DNA of 64,000 bases, from NCBI GenBank assembly GCA_947685225.1, contig CANTUV010000003.1, forward strand, positions 1,310,001 through 1,374,000. The letters run 5' to 3'. A model generated the notes under the pieces. The model worked only from the letters and a program-made list of their open reading frames with translations, made no database searches and had not been told where the DNA came from. Made by a program: the position numbers and the translations under genes. Shown here piece by piece: positions 46,185-58,400 of the stretch (its first letter is position 1; every line of letters starts with the position of its first letter). The DNA comes from Garcia nutans (lineage: Eukaryota > Streptophyta > Magnoliopsida > Malpighiales > Euphorbiaceae).

Positions 46185-48943
46185 GTATTGCAAATTCTTA
46201 TAATGGCCTTTATATCCTTAATCTTGATGATTCTAATGGTAATGATATCTATAACATAACTTCTAAGAGAACTAAGCCAAATGAGTTAAACCCTACTTAT
46301 TTATGGCATTGTCGCCTTTGCCATATAAATGAGAAACGCATTTCTAAGCTCCATCAAGATGGATTATTAGATTCATTTGATTTTGAATCATTTGAAACAT
46401 GTGAGTCTTGTTTGCTTGGTAAGATGACAAAGGATCCTTTTACTGGGCATAGTGAAAGGGCTAATGATTTATTGGGCTTGATACATACAGATGTATGTGG
46501 TCCTTTTAGCATTAGTGCCAGAGGAGAATTTCGATACTTCATTACTTTTACTGATGATTTCAGTAGGTATGGCTATGTCTACCTAATGAAACATAAGCAT
46601 GAGTCTTTTGAAATGTTTAGAACTTTTCAAAATGAAGTACAAAATCAACCTGGTAAAACAATTAAACTACTTTGATCAGATCGAGGTGGTGAATATTTGA
46701 GCCAAGAGTTTGATGATCATCTAAGGGATTGTGGAATTGTTTCACAACTGACTCCTCCAGGAACTCCACAGTGGAATGGAGTTTCTGAAAGGAGAAATCG
46801 AACTCTATTAGATATGGTTCGATCAATGATGAGTCAAGCAGATCTTCCTTTATCTTTTTGGGGTTATGCCTTGGAGACAGCTGCATTTATTCTGAACCGT
46901 GTACTATCTAAGGCGGTTGAAAAGACACCATATGAGATATGGACAGTTAAGACACCTAGTTTGTCTTTTCTTAAGATTTGGGGTTGTGAAGCTTATGTGA
47001 AAAGACCAGTTTCAGATAAGTTAGCTCCAAAGTCTATCAAATGTAATTTTGTGGGGTATCCTAAGGAAACTAAAGGATACTATTTCTATACTCCTTCAGA
47101 GAACAAAGTGTTTGTTGCTCGAAATGGGATCTTTTTGGAAAAGGAATTTCTTTCTAAGAGAACTAGTGGGAGTATAGTAGAACTTGAGGAAACTCAAGTA
47201 CCACAAGAAATCATTGAGCCGTCTATAGAGCCTATTTCAGAACCACAAATAGTTGTGGAGTCTGAAGATGTAACACAAATCCCTCGTAGGTCTGATAGGA
47301 CACGTCGTCAGCCAGAGAGATATGGATTTCTTGTGACTGATGATAGTGAAGTAATGCTCATAGATCAAGATGAGCCTACTACCTATCAAGAAGCTGTGTC
47401 GGGTCCAGATTCAGACAAATGGCTTGGAGCCATGAAATCTGAGATGCAATCTATGTTTGACAACCAAGTTTGGTCTTTAATTGATCCTCCAGAGGGTATT
47501 AAGACTATTGGTTGCAAATGATTTTTCAAGAAGAAAACTGACATGGATGGGAATGTGCAGACCTATAAAGCAAGGCTTGTTGCAAAAGGTTTCAAGCAAA
47601 CTCATAGTATAGACTATGATGAAATCTTTTCACCAGTTGCTATGCTTAAGTCTGTTAGAATTCTCATTGCCATTGCAGCATACTATAATTATGAGATATG
47701 GCAAATGGATGTCAAAACCGCTTTCCTTAATGGAAACTTGGTTGAGGATGTGTATATGACACAACCTGAGGGTTTTGTAAATTCTGAGAATTCTACAAAG
47801 GTTTTCAAGCTTCAAAGATCCATTTATGGATTGAAGCAAGCATCTCAAAGCTGGAATCTTCGTTTTGATGAAACAGTTAGGAACTTTGGTTTCATCAAGA
47901 ATGAAGATGAACCTTGTGTTTACAAGATAGTTAGTGGGAGTGCAGTAGTGTTTTTAGTCTTATATGTGGATGACATATTACTCATTGGGAATGATATCCC
48001 TACCTTGCAAAAGGTTAAGACTTGGTTAGGGAATTCTTTCTCAATGAAAGACTTAGGTGAGGCTGCCTATATCCTTGGTATAAAGATCTATAGAGATAGA
48101 TCTAGAAGGATAATTGGCCTGAGTCAAAGTACATACATAGATAAAGTGTTGAAGAGGTTCAACATGCAAGATTCCAAAAAGGGATTCTTGCCTATGTCTC
48201 ATGGCATTCATCTCAACAAGAGTCAATGTCCTATGACATCTGATGAGCGAGATCGAATGAATAAGATTCCTTATGCTTCTGCTATAGGATCTATTATGTA
48301 TGCCATGTTATGTACTAGACCAAATGTCTCATATCCATTAAGCGCAACTAGTAGATTTCAAGCTGATCCTGGTGAAGATCACTGGAAAGCTGTCAAGAAT
48401 ATTCTTAAGTACCTTCGAAGGACTAAAGATGTATTCTTGGTTTATGGAGGTTTGGAAGATGAGCTAGTTGTAAATGGTTACACAGATGCTAGTTTCCAAA
48501 CTGACATAGATGATTTTAGATTGCAGTCAGGTTTTGTATTCACATTGAATGGTGGAGCTGTTAGTTGGAAGAGTTCAAAACAAAGCACTGTGGCTGATTC
48601 TATAACAGAGGCTGAGTATATAGCAGCATCAGATGCAGCTAAGGAAGCAGTCTGGTTGAAGAAATTCATCACTGAGCTAGGAGTGGTGCCTAGCATTGCA
48701 AATCCTGTGGACATTTATTGTGACAACAATGGTGCCATAGCACAGGCAAAAGAGCCTACATCTCATCAAAGGTCTAAGCATATACTCAGGCGTTTTCACC
48801 TCATTCGAGACATTATCGATAGAGGAGATATCAAGATACGCAAAGTTGACACAAATGATAACATAGCAGATCCATCAACAAAGCCTCTCTCACGGGTCAA
48901 GCATGATCAGCACACTAGATCTATGGGTCTTAGAAATTTGTAG
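46185..48943 (+). pseudogene. Copia pol continued (integrase, RT, RNase H) right of nested Tat
   Basis: The frame resumes in the pre-integrase region (YLWHCRLCHIN, then CESC). The integrase core follows with HTDVCGP, SDRGGEY and WNGVSERRNR as the D, D, E blocks. RT has QMDVKTAFLNGNL, YGLKQAS and LYVDDILLIG. RNase H has RPNVSYPLSATSRFQ, TDASFQTD and TEAEYIAASDA, and ends TRSMGLRNL before TAG at 48941-48943. Stops at 46673-46675 (TGA) and 47519-47521 (TGA) stand where Arg and Trp are expected. From 47543 the frame is open to the end, so RT/RNase H look well kept. Confidence 0.93.
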
Positions 48944-48963
48944 GCCTAGTGCAAGTGGGAGAT

Positions 48964-50318
48964 TGTTAGTGTATGTGCCCTAGGCCATTTATTTGGATCT
49001 TTATGTTATACATTCATTATTAATAAATGAGGTTTTATTATCATTATTGTTTGTTTGCATGTTACACAATTTTGATATTTTTCCCTGGTTTATTATTGTT
49101 ATAGAGATAAAAAAAAATAATTCTTAACCAGTATGAACATTGATTTGATAATCATCAGATGGTTATGTGTATAGTGATACAAATCAATTTCATAAATACT
49201 TGTTAGAGAACAATGTATTGGATAGACCCATCATGAGATTACTACATGGGTTAGTGTCATAAGTCAATCTCATGATAGTTATGTATTAATTCTTTGACTT
49301 GAGATTGTCATAGTTTCCAATATAAGGACTATTATATTTTTGACATGATCAAACATTATCCGTAACTAGATAGTAATAAAGGTTATGATCATATATGATA
49401 GAAATTATGTAGAGGATAATGAACAATCAAGATAGAATTTGTCCCTCTCTTTGAGAGAGATATCTTTTGGGCCCCTTGATAAGTGAGACTGTGAAATGCA
49501 TGGCCGTGCTCAAATGAATTGATAGTGTGATCAATTTCATTTGTTTTTTTTATTAGTCTACTTGGAGATCGAGTAATCATAAGTTTGGATAATATAAGTA
49601 TGACGTTGACCATGACTTATGTTCAAGCTAGATATCGTGTGACAAAGGGATTAATGCATGTACTATTATTAGGCAAATTGGACATTCCTTATATTAATTG
49701 GGTAGTTGTAACGCCTTGCTAGAGGCCAATTATGACTTGTTGGTTTAATAGAGATTAAATTGACTGCCAATTAATATGGGCCAATCGGGTCACACACAAG
49801 AATGCGCTTTGGGCTGCATATAATATTAATAATATTAATATTAGATATGAATATTTATTATTATTATTATTTTCATTTTTTATATATTATTAGATAATAT
49901 ATTCAGAATCCTTATTAGATTTGGATTCTGAATTTGACTTACCTTATCCAATTTTGAATTGGATTCTGAAGTGATTATATTCACTCCAGACATTAAGTCT
50001 TCTTAGAGGTAACATTAGAAAATGAAAGAGAACGAAAACAAAGGAACCCTAATACGTTTTAGAAAAAATGTTTTTCCATCCTTCGCCATTGCAGAGAGCT
50101 AGCACTCCAGACGTTAGCATTCGTGTGGATACGCGATAGAGGGTGTTTCGTGATCGAGGCATCTCTTCCAAACTGTGATTTTGAATCATCAACAGGTTAG
50201 TTCTTTGAACACTTTTGTCGAATTAAACGAACAACATGGATCTTGGTGGGAAATCAGAGATCAAAAATTTTTCCGCTGCGTGTTTTTGGTTTGCAGTGAT
50301 CTCCTTGATTTCCTAACA
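48964..50318 (+). repeat. 3' LTR of the host copia (1355 bp)
   Basis: Starts TGTTAGTGTATGTGCCC after the purine-rich AGTGGGAGAT and ends TTTCCTAACA, followed by ATATC. Collinear with 28526-29872. Confidence 0.93.
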
Positions 50319-50343
50319 ATATCGTACCAGTTGGGCTATCACA

Positions 50344-51436
50344 TAAGGTCATATTAGGAAAAGATAAACCAAATGAGACTTAACTTGGGGTAAGATATGT
50401 CAATCATAGTCAAGCAATAAACATTTAGGGTAAATTATAAGAAAAATTACTAGGCCAACTATATGGGCTTTAGTCTTTAGGGTAAGAGGCTCAGGTTCCC
50501 ACAATAAGTATATACCAAGAGATACAAGGCTGTGAGTGGTTATGCAGTGCTCGATCTCCATACATTGAATAAAAGTATGATATCACTTACACACATATAA
50601 GGGCATTCTAACTCATACACATAATGTAATTCTAAGTGATCTAATGAATAATATTATAATAAGAAAAAATAAAATAATATAAAGACCAACGAAATCGACT
50701 TCTCTTATATCTAGTGAAGTCGCCACTGTAATCAGGGATTTTTGCCTCTACTCTCAATGAAATGGCTCTTGCGACTTTGTCACTATTAGGCTCTGGGCCT
50801 TAGAGAACACGAACTTAAATCCGGAGAATTGGAGTTGCCACCTGGACGAACCAGAAAGAAGATAGAAGGGGTGCATGACTCGATTACAAAGGAATCCCCA
50901 ACCCCTACTAGATTTGAAAATTTAAGTATGCATGGGAATGTAAGAAATGGCCCAACACCCCTATAGCGCCCGGTTCATTAGAACTGATCTTCTTTTTAAG
51001 TATAAATATTATTAATTTTTTATATTATTATAATATTACTCATATTAGAAACAATTAACGTATATAAAATGAACACAATCATCATATCAAAAATCAAACA
51101 ATAAAATGGGCATCCATATAAGATGGAAATATGCACTTAATGTTCAACAATTCAAAATATAAATAAAATAGGACACCAACAAAAGAGTGGAAACATGTTC
51201 CTTACAATTCCTTAAAATTCAAATAGATAAAAGAAATAAAAAAAATGAAATAAACAAGGCACCTACGAACTGTGGAAACGTACCTTTAACATCATTTAAT
51301 CCAGATAATAAATAATTACAATCTCACCATTCAAAATAAAATAAATAATTCAAATATGTACTTAATTATCACACCAATCATCATAAAATTAGGGATTAAT
51401 CAATGAAATTAGTGTTTAATTATGAGATTAGGATTT
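50344..51436. other. Unassigned sequence with a possible Tat-type LTR end (minus)
   Basis: No coding supported. Read on the minus strand, 50700-50860 contains GGTGGCAACTCCAATTC and further on TTACAG followed by TGGCGACTTCACTAG (complement of 50707-50722). This resembles the priming-site region of the Tat element (TGGCGACTCCACTGG). It may be the edge of an older Tat-type LTR. The rest is AT-rich. Confidence 0.3.
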
Positions 51437-52267
51437 TGTAATATCCCAAATGATACCCTAGAATTTTGGAGTGCTTATTGTTGTAATTGGATTAAATGAT
51501 GTTAAGTGTGTATATATGATTAAGTGAGAAGATAAAAGGAGTGTGTATATGTTGTATATATAGAGATATATACAACATATACAAGTCAATAAGTACAGTG
51601 GTAAAATGAGATAATTAATTATATAAAATAGGAATTTAAGTGATGGTGGAAGATGATATTTATATTATTATAATATTTAATTGCTTGGTGGAAATTAAAA
51701 GGGGTTAATTTTATGGCTAAGAGAGGTTGATTGCTTTGACTTGAGAATAACTATCATCATCTTCTTCTTTCTTTCTTTAAGAGCTGGCCATCACCATTGC
51801 TAAGGGAAAGAGAGGTTTTATTGATTCCTCACTCAAGCAATTGAAGGATTTCAAGAGATTAAGTTAGAGTTTTAAGGATTTTCTTCACTTTTGGTAAGTT
51901 TCCAACTTATTTCTTTATGTTCTTTTGGAGTTTGTGTATTTGAGTTTGGTGAATGGTTGTTGTAGATGTGTGTATGGTTGATTTTGGTATGTTTGAAGTG
52001 TTTGGTCTTATTAACTTTGATTTTGGGGTTGGATTGAAGAAAATGTTAAGTTTGGTGAAGAAAACAAGAGTTGTGGATTATGTATGTGTTGAGTTGTAAA
52101 ATATGGTTGTGATTGTTTGTTGATGCATATTATTGAGTTGTTTTGATGTTATGCAAGTTTATTATGGTATATTGATGGTTTGGTTAAGTTTGTTTGGAGT
52201 GGAAAAGGGTAAAAGAAAGATGTTTATTGGATTTGGTGTTGTTGGTGTTGATTTCAGGTTTTTGGCC

Positions 52268-52558
52268 TGACACGCCCAGTAGCACGGCCATGTCCTTAGG
52301 CATGTCATTGATTCTGTTTTCAGTATGGGTGACACGAGCAGTGACACGCCTATGTCATTGAGCGTATCACAGCTTCTGTGTTGGAGTAGTATTGACACGT
52401 CCAGTGACACGCCCAATTCACTGAGCGTATCATAGCTACTGCATTGTTGGTGGATTGACACGTGCAGTGACACGCCCATGTCACCGAGCTTGTCAAAGCT
52501 TCTGTGTTGTGGGTTTAGGGCACAATCAGGGACATGCCCGTGTTGTTGAGCATGTCAT
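52268..52558 (+). repeat. GACACG palindromic tandem repeat (outer LTR copy)
   Basis: About five ~60-bp units on the pattern GACACGCCCATGTCA(C/T)TGAGCGTGTCA, matching the array at 53575-53852 unit by unit with CG sites often decayed to CA or TG. Confidence 0.8.
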
Positions 52559-52754
52559 GTGTAGAGTTTGCCCTAGATAGTTCTTATTCTTATCTTCTTA
52601 TATGTATCACTAAGTGAGAATGTATAATCACCTTTAAATTAGATTTTGAATAGAATTGAGTTGCCCTAATCCAAGTGTTGAAGGAATCTCAGAAGAGAAG
52701 GTTGTTAGATTGGTGTTAGTTGCTCTTAGAGGTAAGTACAAACCTTACATAATT

Positions 52755-55266
52755 TGTAATATCCCAAAGTATACCCTAAAAGTTTTGGAATACTTATTGT
52801 TGTATTTGGATTAAATGTATATGTTTAAGTGGAAAGAGAAAAGAGGTAAAGAGAAGAGTGTATATGTTATATATATGAGATATATACAACATATACAAGT
52901 CAAAGAAATGGAAGGTAAAAAGAAGATTTTTTATTTTTATTAAATTAATTGAAATGGATTTAAGTGAGTGGATGAAGATTTTTATGAATATTATATTAAT
53001 AAAATTGCTTGGTTGAGAATTAAAGGGAGTTTTAGTGGTTAAAAGAAGAGTTGAGTGTTGACTTTGCTTTTCTCTATTCATCTTCTTCTTCTTTTCTTTT
53101 CTCCTTGGCCGGCTAGCTCCATAGCAAGAGAGGAAGTGAGATTTTATCTTTCCAAACTCAAGATTGAAGGATGTTTCAAGTGATCAAGCTGGAAATCTAA
53201 GAGTTTTCATCACTTTTGGTAAGTTCTCCACTTGATTCTTTGGTTTTCTTCTAAGCTTGTGTTTTGAGTTTGGTGTTTGATTGTTGATGGTATATGTATA
53301 TTTGATTATGGTGTATTTGAGGGTGTTTGATCTTATTGGTGTTGATTTTGAGATAGAGTTAAGTTGTTGGAAGAAAACAAGTGTGGTGTTTGAGTTGTGT
53401 GTATGTGATGGTCATGAATTGGTGTTTGATGTATGTATTGAGTTGTTTTGATGTTTTTGCAAGTTAGTATGGTTTATGGGTGTGTTTAGTTAAGTTTGTT
53501 TGGAGTGGAAGATGGTGGAAGTAAGAGGTTTGTTGGATGTGATGTTGTTGTTGCCGGAATCAGGATTTTTGGCCTGACACGCCCATGAACACTGCTAAGT
53601 CTTTAGGCGTGTCAATGATTCTGTTTTCTGGATGGGTGACACGACCAGTGACACGCCCATGTCACTGAGCGTGTCACAGCTTCTGTGTTGTAGTAGCATT
53701 GACACGTCCAGTGAGACGCCCATGTCACTGAGCGTGTCATAGCTACTGTGTTGAGGGAGGATTGACACGCCCATGTCATTGAGCGTGTCAAAGCTTCTGT
53801 GTTGTGAGTTTAGGGCACGGTCAGGGACACGCCAGTGTTGTTGAGCGTGTCATGTGTAGAGTTTGTCCTAGTTGATTCTTAGCCTTATTATCTCATGTGT
53901 ATCTTTAAGTGAGTGTGTATTATTCCTTTTGGATTAGGTTTTGAAGAGATTGAGTTGCCCTAATCCAAGTGTTGGAGGATTCTTGGAAGAGGAAGTATTT
54001 AGATTGGTGTGAGTTGCTCTTGAGGTAAGTACAAACTTACATGGTTGCATACATTTACATGATTTTGAGACTTAACACATTTGGTTGTAAATGTGTTAAG
54101 TAATTTATTACATTGTTAATACATTTGATTAATGTTATGATTTGCATAATGTGAAAGATATGATGATCATTCAAAATGTATGTCCAATACAATTGGTTAT
54201 GTATACTTTAATGATGAGATGTGCAGCCATTGTTGTTGGCTATAATGATGCAAATGAAATAATTGGGGCATAGTTGCCTAGTTTGATTATGAGAAATGAA
54301 ATGAGAAATGAATTGTGAAAGAGATTAATAATGAGATAAATGAATTAATTGTGTGCCTAGTATGTTATTCAATTTTCAGAGTTCTGGGTTTGGCGGCATG
54401 CCTATGAATTGCTGGGCAGGTGAAAAGACCGGATCGTAAGCCGAGCCTAGCTGATAAATATGAAATATGATATTTTTGAGGTGAAAAGACCGGGTCGTAA
54501 GCCTCAAAAATAGTAACAGTCTAGCCGGGTTGAGGACCAAAATACTAGGGCCCTAGGGTCTAGCCGAGTTGAGGTCCAAGAGACTGGGTCTGTTACATTA
54601 TCCATGGATAGATATATATATCGCCTACGGGCTTGATGAATGTGATTATGGACCAAAGTAGTAACTCTGAATTTTGAATAACATAGTAGATCCTTTTTAG
54701 ACCCATGCTTGTCTTTGTTTCAATGTAAATCATAAATGGTAAAACAATTAAATAAGATAATGAAATGTAATATTATGAAATATAGCATTTTTGAATATGA
54801 TCTCTATTGCTTGAAAGTATGACATTGGCATTGCATTAAAGCATATTGTTATTGTGGTTTGTACCACTAAGCCTGTGGCTTAGCGCGATTGTGGTTCATA
54901 GCGCAGGTGACAGGGTAGAACCGGAGAGTTCAGTTAGACCGAGTCGAGTCTAGACTTTGAAGTGTTGATTGTGGGCTTAAAGATCAGAGACAAACTGCCA
55001 AACATGTATAAACTTTATGTTTTGTAAACATGGATTTTGATGTATTTATATATGTAAATACCACTACATTTTCCGCTGCATAATGAATAAATGTTTTATC
55101 TGGTATAGTTTATAATATAATATGAAGTGTTTTAAGTTTTCTTATATTATTGCAAAAGAGAAAAATTGGGTTATCTAATAAAAATCGTGCAATCCTGTAT
55201 TCGGTGTACATATATTATAGGTGTAGTAGTATGTAGTGTGCGTATATGGGGTATAGGGGTGTTACA
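52755..55266 (+). repeat. 5' LTR of nested Tekay/Del-type element (2512 bp)
   Basis: TGTAATATCCCAAAG ... GGGGTGTTACA. It contains the GACACG array (53575-53852), two copies of GGTGAAAAGACCGG(A/G)TCGTAAGCC (54419 and 54480), the GTAACAG...CTGTTAC unit (54513-54596) and the paired stem-loop (54867-54904). Confidence 0.92.
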
Positions 55267-55273
55267 TTTGTTT

Positions 55274-55286
55274 TGGTATCAGAGCC
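55274..55286 (+). promoter_or_regulatory. Primer-binding site, initiator tRNA-Met
   Basis: TGGTATCAGAGCC, seven bases after the 5' LTR. Confidence 0.93.
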
Positions 55287-55436
55287 TAGGTTTGAGATTC
55301 TCAACCTAGGTAAATTGTAAGAAAAAGAACATTTTGATTCTAAAAGTTGGTTTTTAAATAAGATACATGTTTTGGTATTGGCAGTCTCTGATCTTTGATG
55401 AGGTATATTCTGTTGTGTTTGCAGATATAGGTAGTG

Positions 55437-58400
55437 ATGGCGTCTCAGTCACGTTAGCCCATAGAAGGTAGTGCTGAGAGTGTAGCTCCTGAAGAGGGTA
55501 GAGAAGGAGCTAGAATTGAGAGAGCTGGAGAGGCACCTGCTCCTGTGTAAGAGAGATCAGCTGCTGATGAGGTTCCGTCGGTTTGGTTACAGCATGTGGT
55601 AGAATTGTTGAGGAAAGCTCCAGTGCAGCCACCGCCACCACAACCACAAGTATCGGTGAGACATTATGATAAATTGAGGAAATTTGGGGCTGAAGATTTC
55701 TTTGGTACTATAGATCCTGCAGTAGTTGAGCAGTGGTTGGATAGAGTTCAGAGGGTATTCATCCAGTTGCAAGCCACTCCTGAAGAGAAATTTGATTATG
55801 CTAGATCCCTTCTACAGAAAGATGCTTATGATTGGTGGAAGACGGTTCCTCATGCTATGGATGATCCACCGACTTTGTTTTATAGTGATTTTCTACTGGA
55901 GTTTGAGCAGAAATATACTCTGAGGGAGTATAAGGATGTCAAGAAGATGGAATTTCTGAATCTGAGACAAGATAACCGGACTGTAACAGAGTATGAGGTA
56001 GAGTTCATCCGGTTGAGTCATTATACCGGGGGGATTATTTCAGATGAGATTGACCGGTGTAGGAGATTTGAGGAAGGGTTGAGGCCTTCTATTATGTGTA
56101 TTGTTGCTGGTTCCCAGTATCAGGATCTTTCCCAGCTTGTTACAACAGCCAGAAGTGTTGAGAGAGCACAAGCTATTGCAACAGCTGCTACTGAAGAGGA
56201 GACCAGAGTTAGGAGATCCCAGTTTGAGGCAGGGTCTTCGTCTATGAAGAGAGGCTGAGGAAGTTTTGTTCCAAGAGTCAGTAGGAGCCAGAGGCAGTCG
56301 GGTAGGTCAGTTCAGTATCAGAGGCAGAGACTGAGACCTACAGTTTCTGTAGCTACTGCTCCGACTCTAGTGGTTTAGAGGTCTACTCCACCTACATGTG
56401 TCCATTATGGTAGGATACATGGGGGTGTTTGTTGGAAGATTGGTGGATCAGCTGTGTGTTTCAGATGTGGATTGCCTGACCATTTCATTAGAGATTGTCC
56501 TGAGATGCAGGAGCATAGGCAGGCAGATTCTGCAGTTTCTCGACCTAGTGTGAGAGGAGGTCGAAGTGGCAGAGGTGGTCGACCTAGGATCAGTCAGAGA
56601 GGAGGCTCTATATTCGGAGGCAGTAGGCCAGATGAGGCTGGGTCTTCTCAGCGAGTGTATGTGATACAGAGGCAACCGGATGCTTCAGCAGTCATTGCGG
56701 GTACATTTTCTTTATTTGCCATTTCAGTTCTTGCTTTGATTGATCCAGGATCTACTTATTCATACATAAGTGCATCTATCTTGCTTGTTTCTGAATTGCA
56801 TTCAGAGTCCTTAGGATTTGATGTCTTGGTGACAAATCCTTTAGGACATAGTGTTATGGTGAGTAAGGTGCATCGTGATAGTTCAGTTGTAGTGCAAGGT
56901 GAGGAGTTTTTGGGTGATTTGATTGAAATGCCTTTTAAGGAATATGATCTTATTCTAGGCATGGATTGGTTGTCTAAGCATGGAGCTGTGGTAGACTGTC
57001 AAAAGAAGTGTGTTACCCTGAGAACCAGTGATGGTAGAAGTGTGATGGCATCTAGTGAGCAGAGACAACTTGCATCCTTGTTTGTTTCAGCTATTGCAGC
57101 TAGAAAGTTGATTAGAAAAGGGTGTGATGCTTATCTTGCTCATGTTGTGGATACCAGAGTAGTGGGTTCTCAACTTGATAGTATACCCACAGTTGCGAAA
57201 TTTTCAGATGTTTTTCTGGAGGAGTTGCCAAGGTTACCCCCTGAGAGAGAGGTTGAGTTTGGTATCGATTTGTTGCCTGGTACCACTCCCATATCTATTA
57301 CTCCTTATCGAATGGCACCTGCTGAGTTGAGAGAGTTGAAGGTGTAGTTGCAGGAGTTGTTGGATAAAGGGTTTGTTCGCCCTAGTGTTTCTCCGTGGGG
57401 AGCACCTGTTTTGTTTGTGAAGAAGAAGGATGGTACTTTGAGGTTATGCATCGATTATAGACAATTGAACAAGGTGACTATCAAGAATAAGTACCCTTTG
57501 CCTAGGATAGATGATCTCTTCGATTAGTTGAAGGGATCAACAGTGTTTTCCAAGATTGATTTGAGATCAGGGTACCATCAGTTGAGAGTCAGAGCTAAAG
57601 ATGTTCCTAAGATAGCTTTCCACACAAGATATGGGCATTATGAGTTTTTAGTGATGCCTTTTGGATTGACAAATGCACCTGCAGCTTTCATAGATTTGAT
57701 GAATAGGGTGTTTAGGCCCTATCTAGATCAGTTTGTGGTGGTCTTCATTGATGATATTTTGGAGTATTCGCGTAATGAAGAGGATCATGGCAAGCATCTG
57801 CGGATTGTATTACAGACCTCTAGAGAGAAGCAATTGTATGCTAAACTATCGAAGTGTGAGTTTTGGCTTGATCAAGTGACTTTTCTCGGTCATATAGTTT
57901 CAGCAGATGGTATAAGAGTTGATCCGAATAAAGTTGAGGCCATTTTGAATTGGAGTCCACCTAAGTCAGTGACTAAAGTTAGAAGTTTTCTGGGTTTGGC
58001 AGGCTATTATCGAAGGTATGTGAAAGGTTTTTCTTTGATAGCTACTCCACTCACCAGATTACTTTGGAAGGGAATTAGATTTGTGTGGACAGACCAATGT
58101 CAAGCAAGCTTTAAGTAGTTGAAAGAAATATTGGCTCAAGCTCCTGTTCTTATTTTGTCTGTGGAAGATAAACCATATGTGATTTACAGTGATGCTTCAC
58201 ATAATGGTTTAGGTTGTATTTTGATGCAAGAAGGTAAAGTCATAGCTTATGCTTCTCGGCAGTTGAAGCCGCATGAGCTTAATTATCCGACACATGATTT
58301 GGAGTTAGCAGCCATAGTTTTTGCTTAGAAGATTTGGCGACACTACTTGTATGGGGAGAAGTGTTTCATTTACACAGATCATAAGAGTTTAAAATATTTG

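Larger units (their letters stand above)
28526..50318 (+). mobile_element. Ty1/copia element, host of the nested Tat element
   Basis: Ends TGTTAGTGTATG...TTTCCTAACA with a perfect target duplication ATATC (28521-28525 and 50319-50323). Without the nested gypsy (31792-46184 plus its GTATT duplication) it is about 7.4 kb. The order is 5' LTR, about 1 kb leader, gag, part of protease, then (right of the nest) integrase, RT and RNase H, and 3' LTR. Damage includes a deletion at the 5' LTR/priming-site junction, a deletion of zinc knuckle and protease active site, and four stops. Confidence 0.93.
27843..50343 (+). mobile_element. TRIM-like element (LTR-internal-LTR-internal-LTR), split by copia insertion
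   Basis: A small non-coding LTR retrotransposon array. LTR1 (27843-28028) starts TGTGATGCCC and ends GGGCTATCACA. An ~80-bp internal part follows, starting with a priming site (TTGTTATCAAAGCC, decayed) and ending in CTTTTGGGGGG. LTR2 is 28111-28298. A second internal part has an intact TGGTATCAGAGCC (28302-28314). A third, rearranged LTR begins at about 28380 and finishes at 50343 with GGGCTATCACA, the copia element 28526-50318 having landed inside it. A TATA-like TATTTAAG sits in each LTR. Candidate flanks (TAATT, TAAGG) do not make a convincing target duplication. Confidence 0.7.

Noticed and set aside
27843..50348. Target duplication for the TRIM array (TAATT left, TAAGG right)
   Set aside because: Only three of five bases agree, which is not enough after this much rearrangement.
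52268..53852. Evenly spaced repeats that could be taken for a CRISPR-like array
   Set aside because: Units are imperfect, palindromic, without unique spacers, and lie inside plant LTRs.
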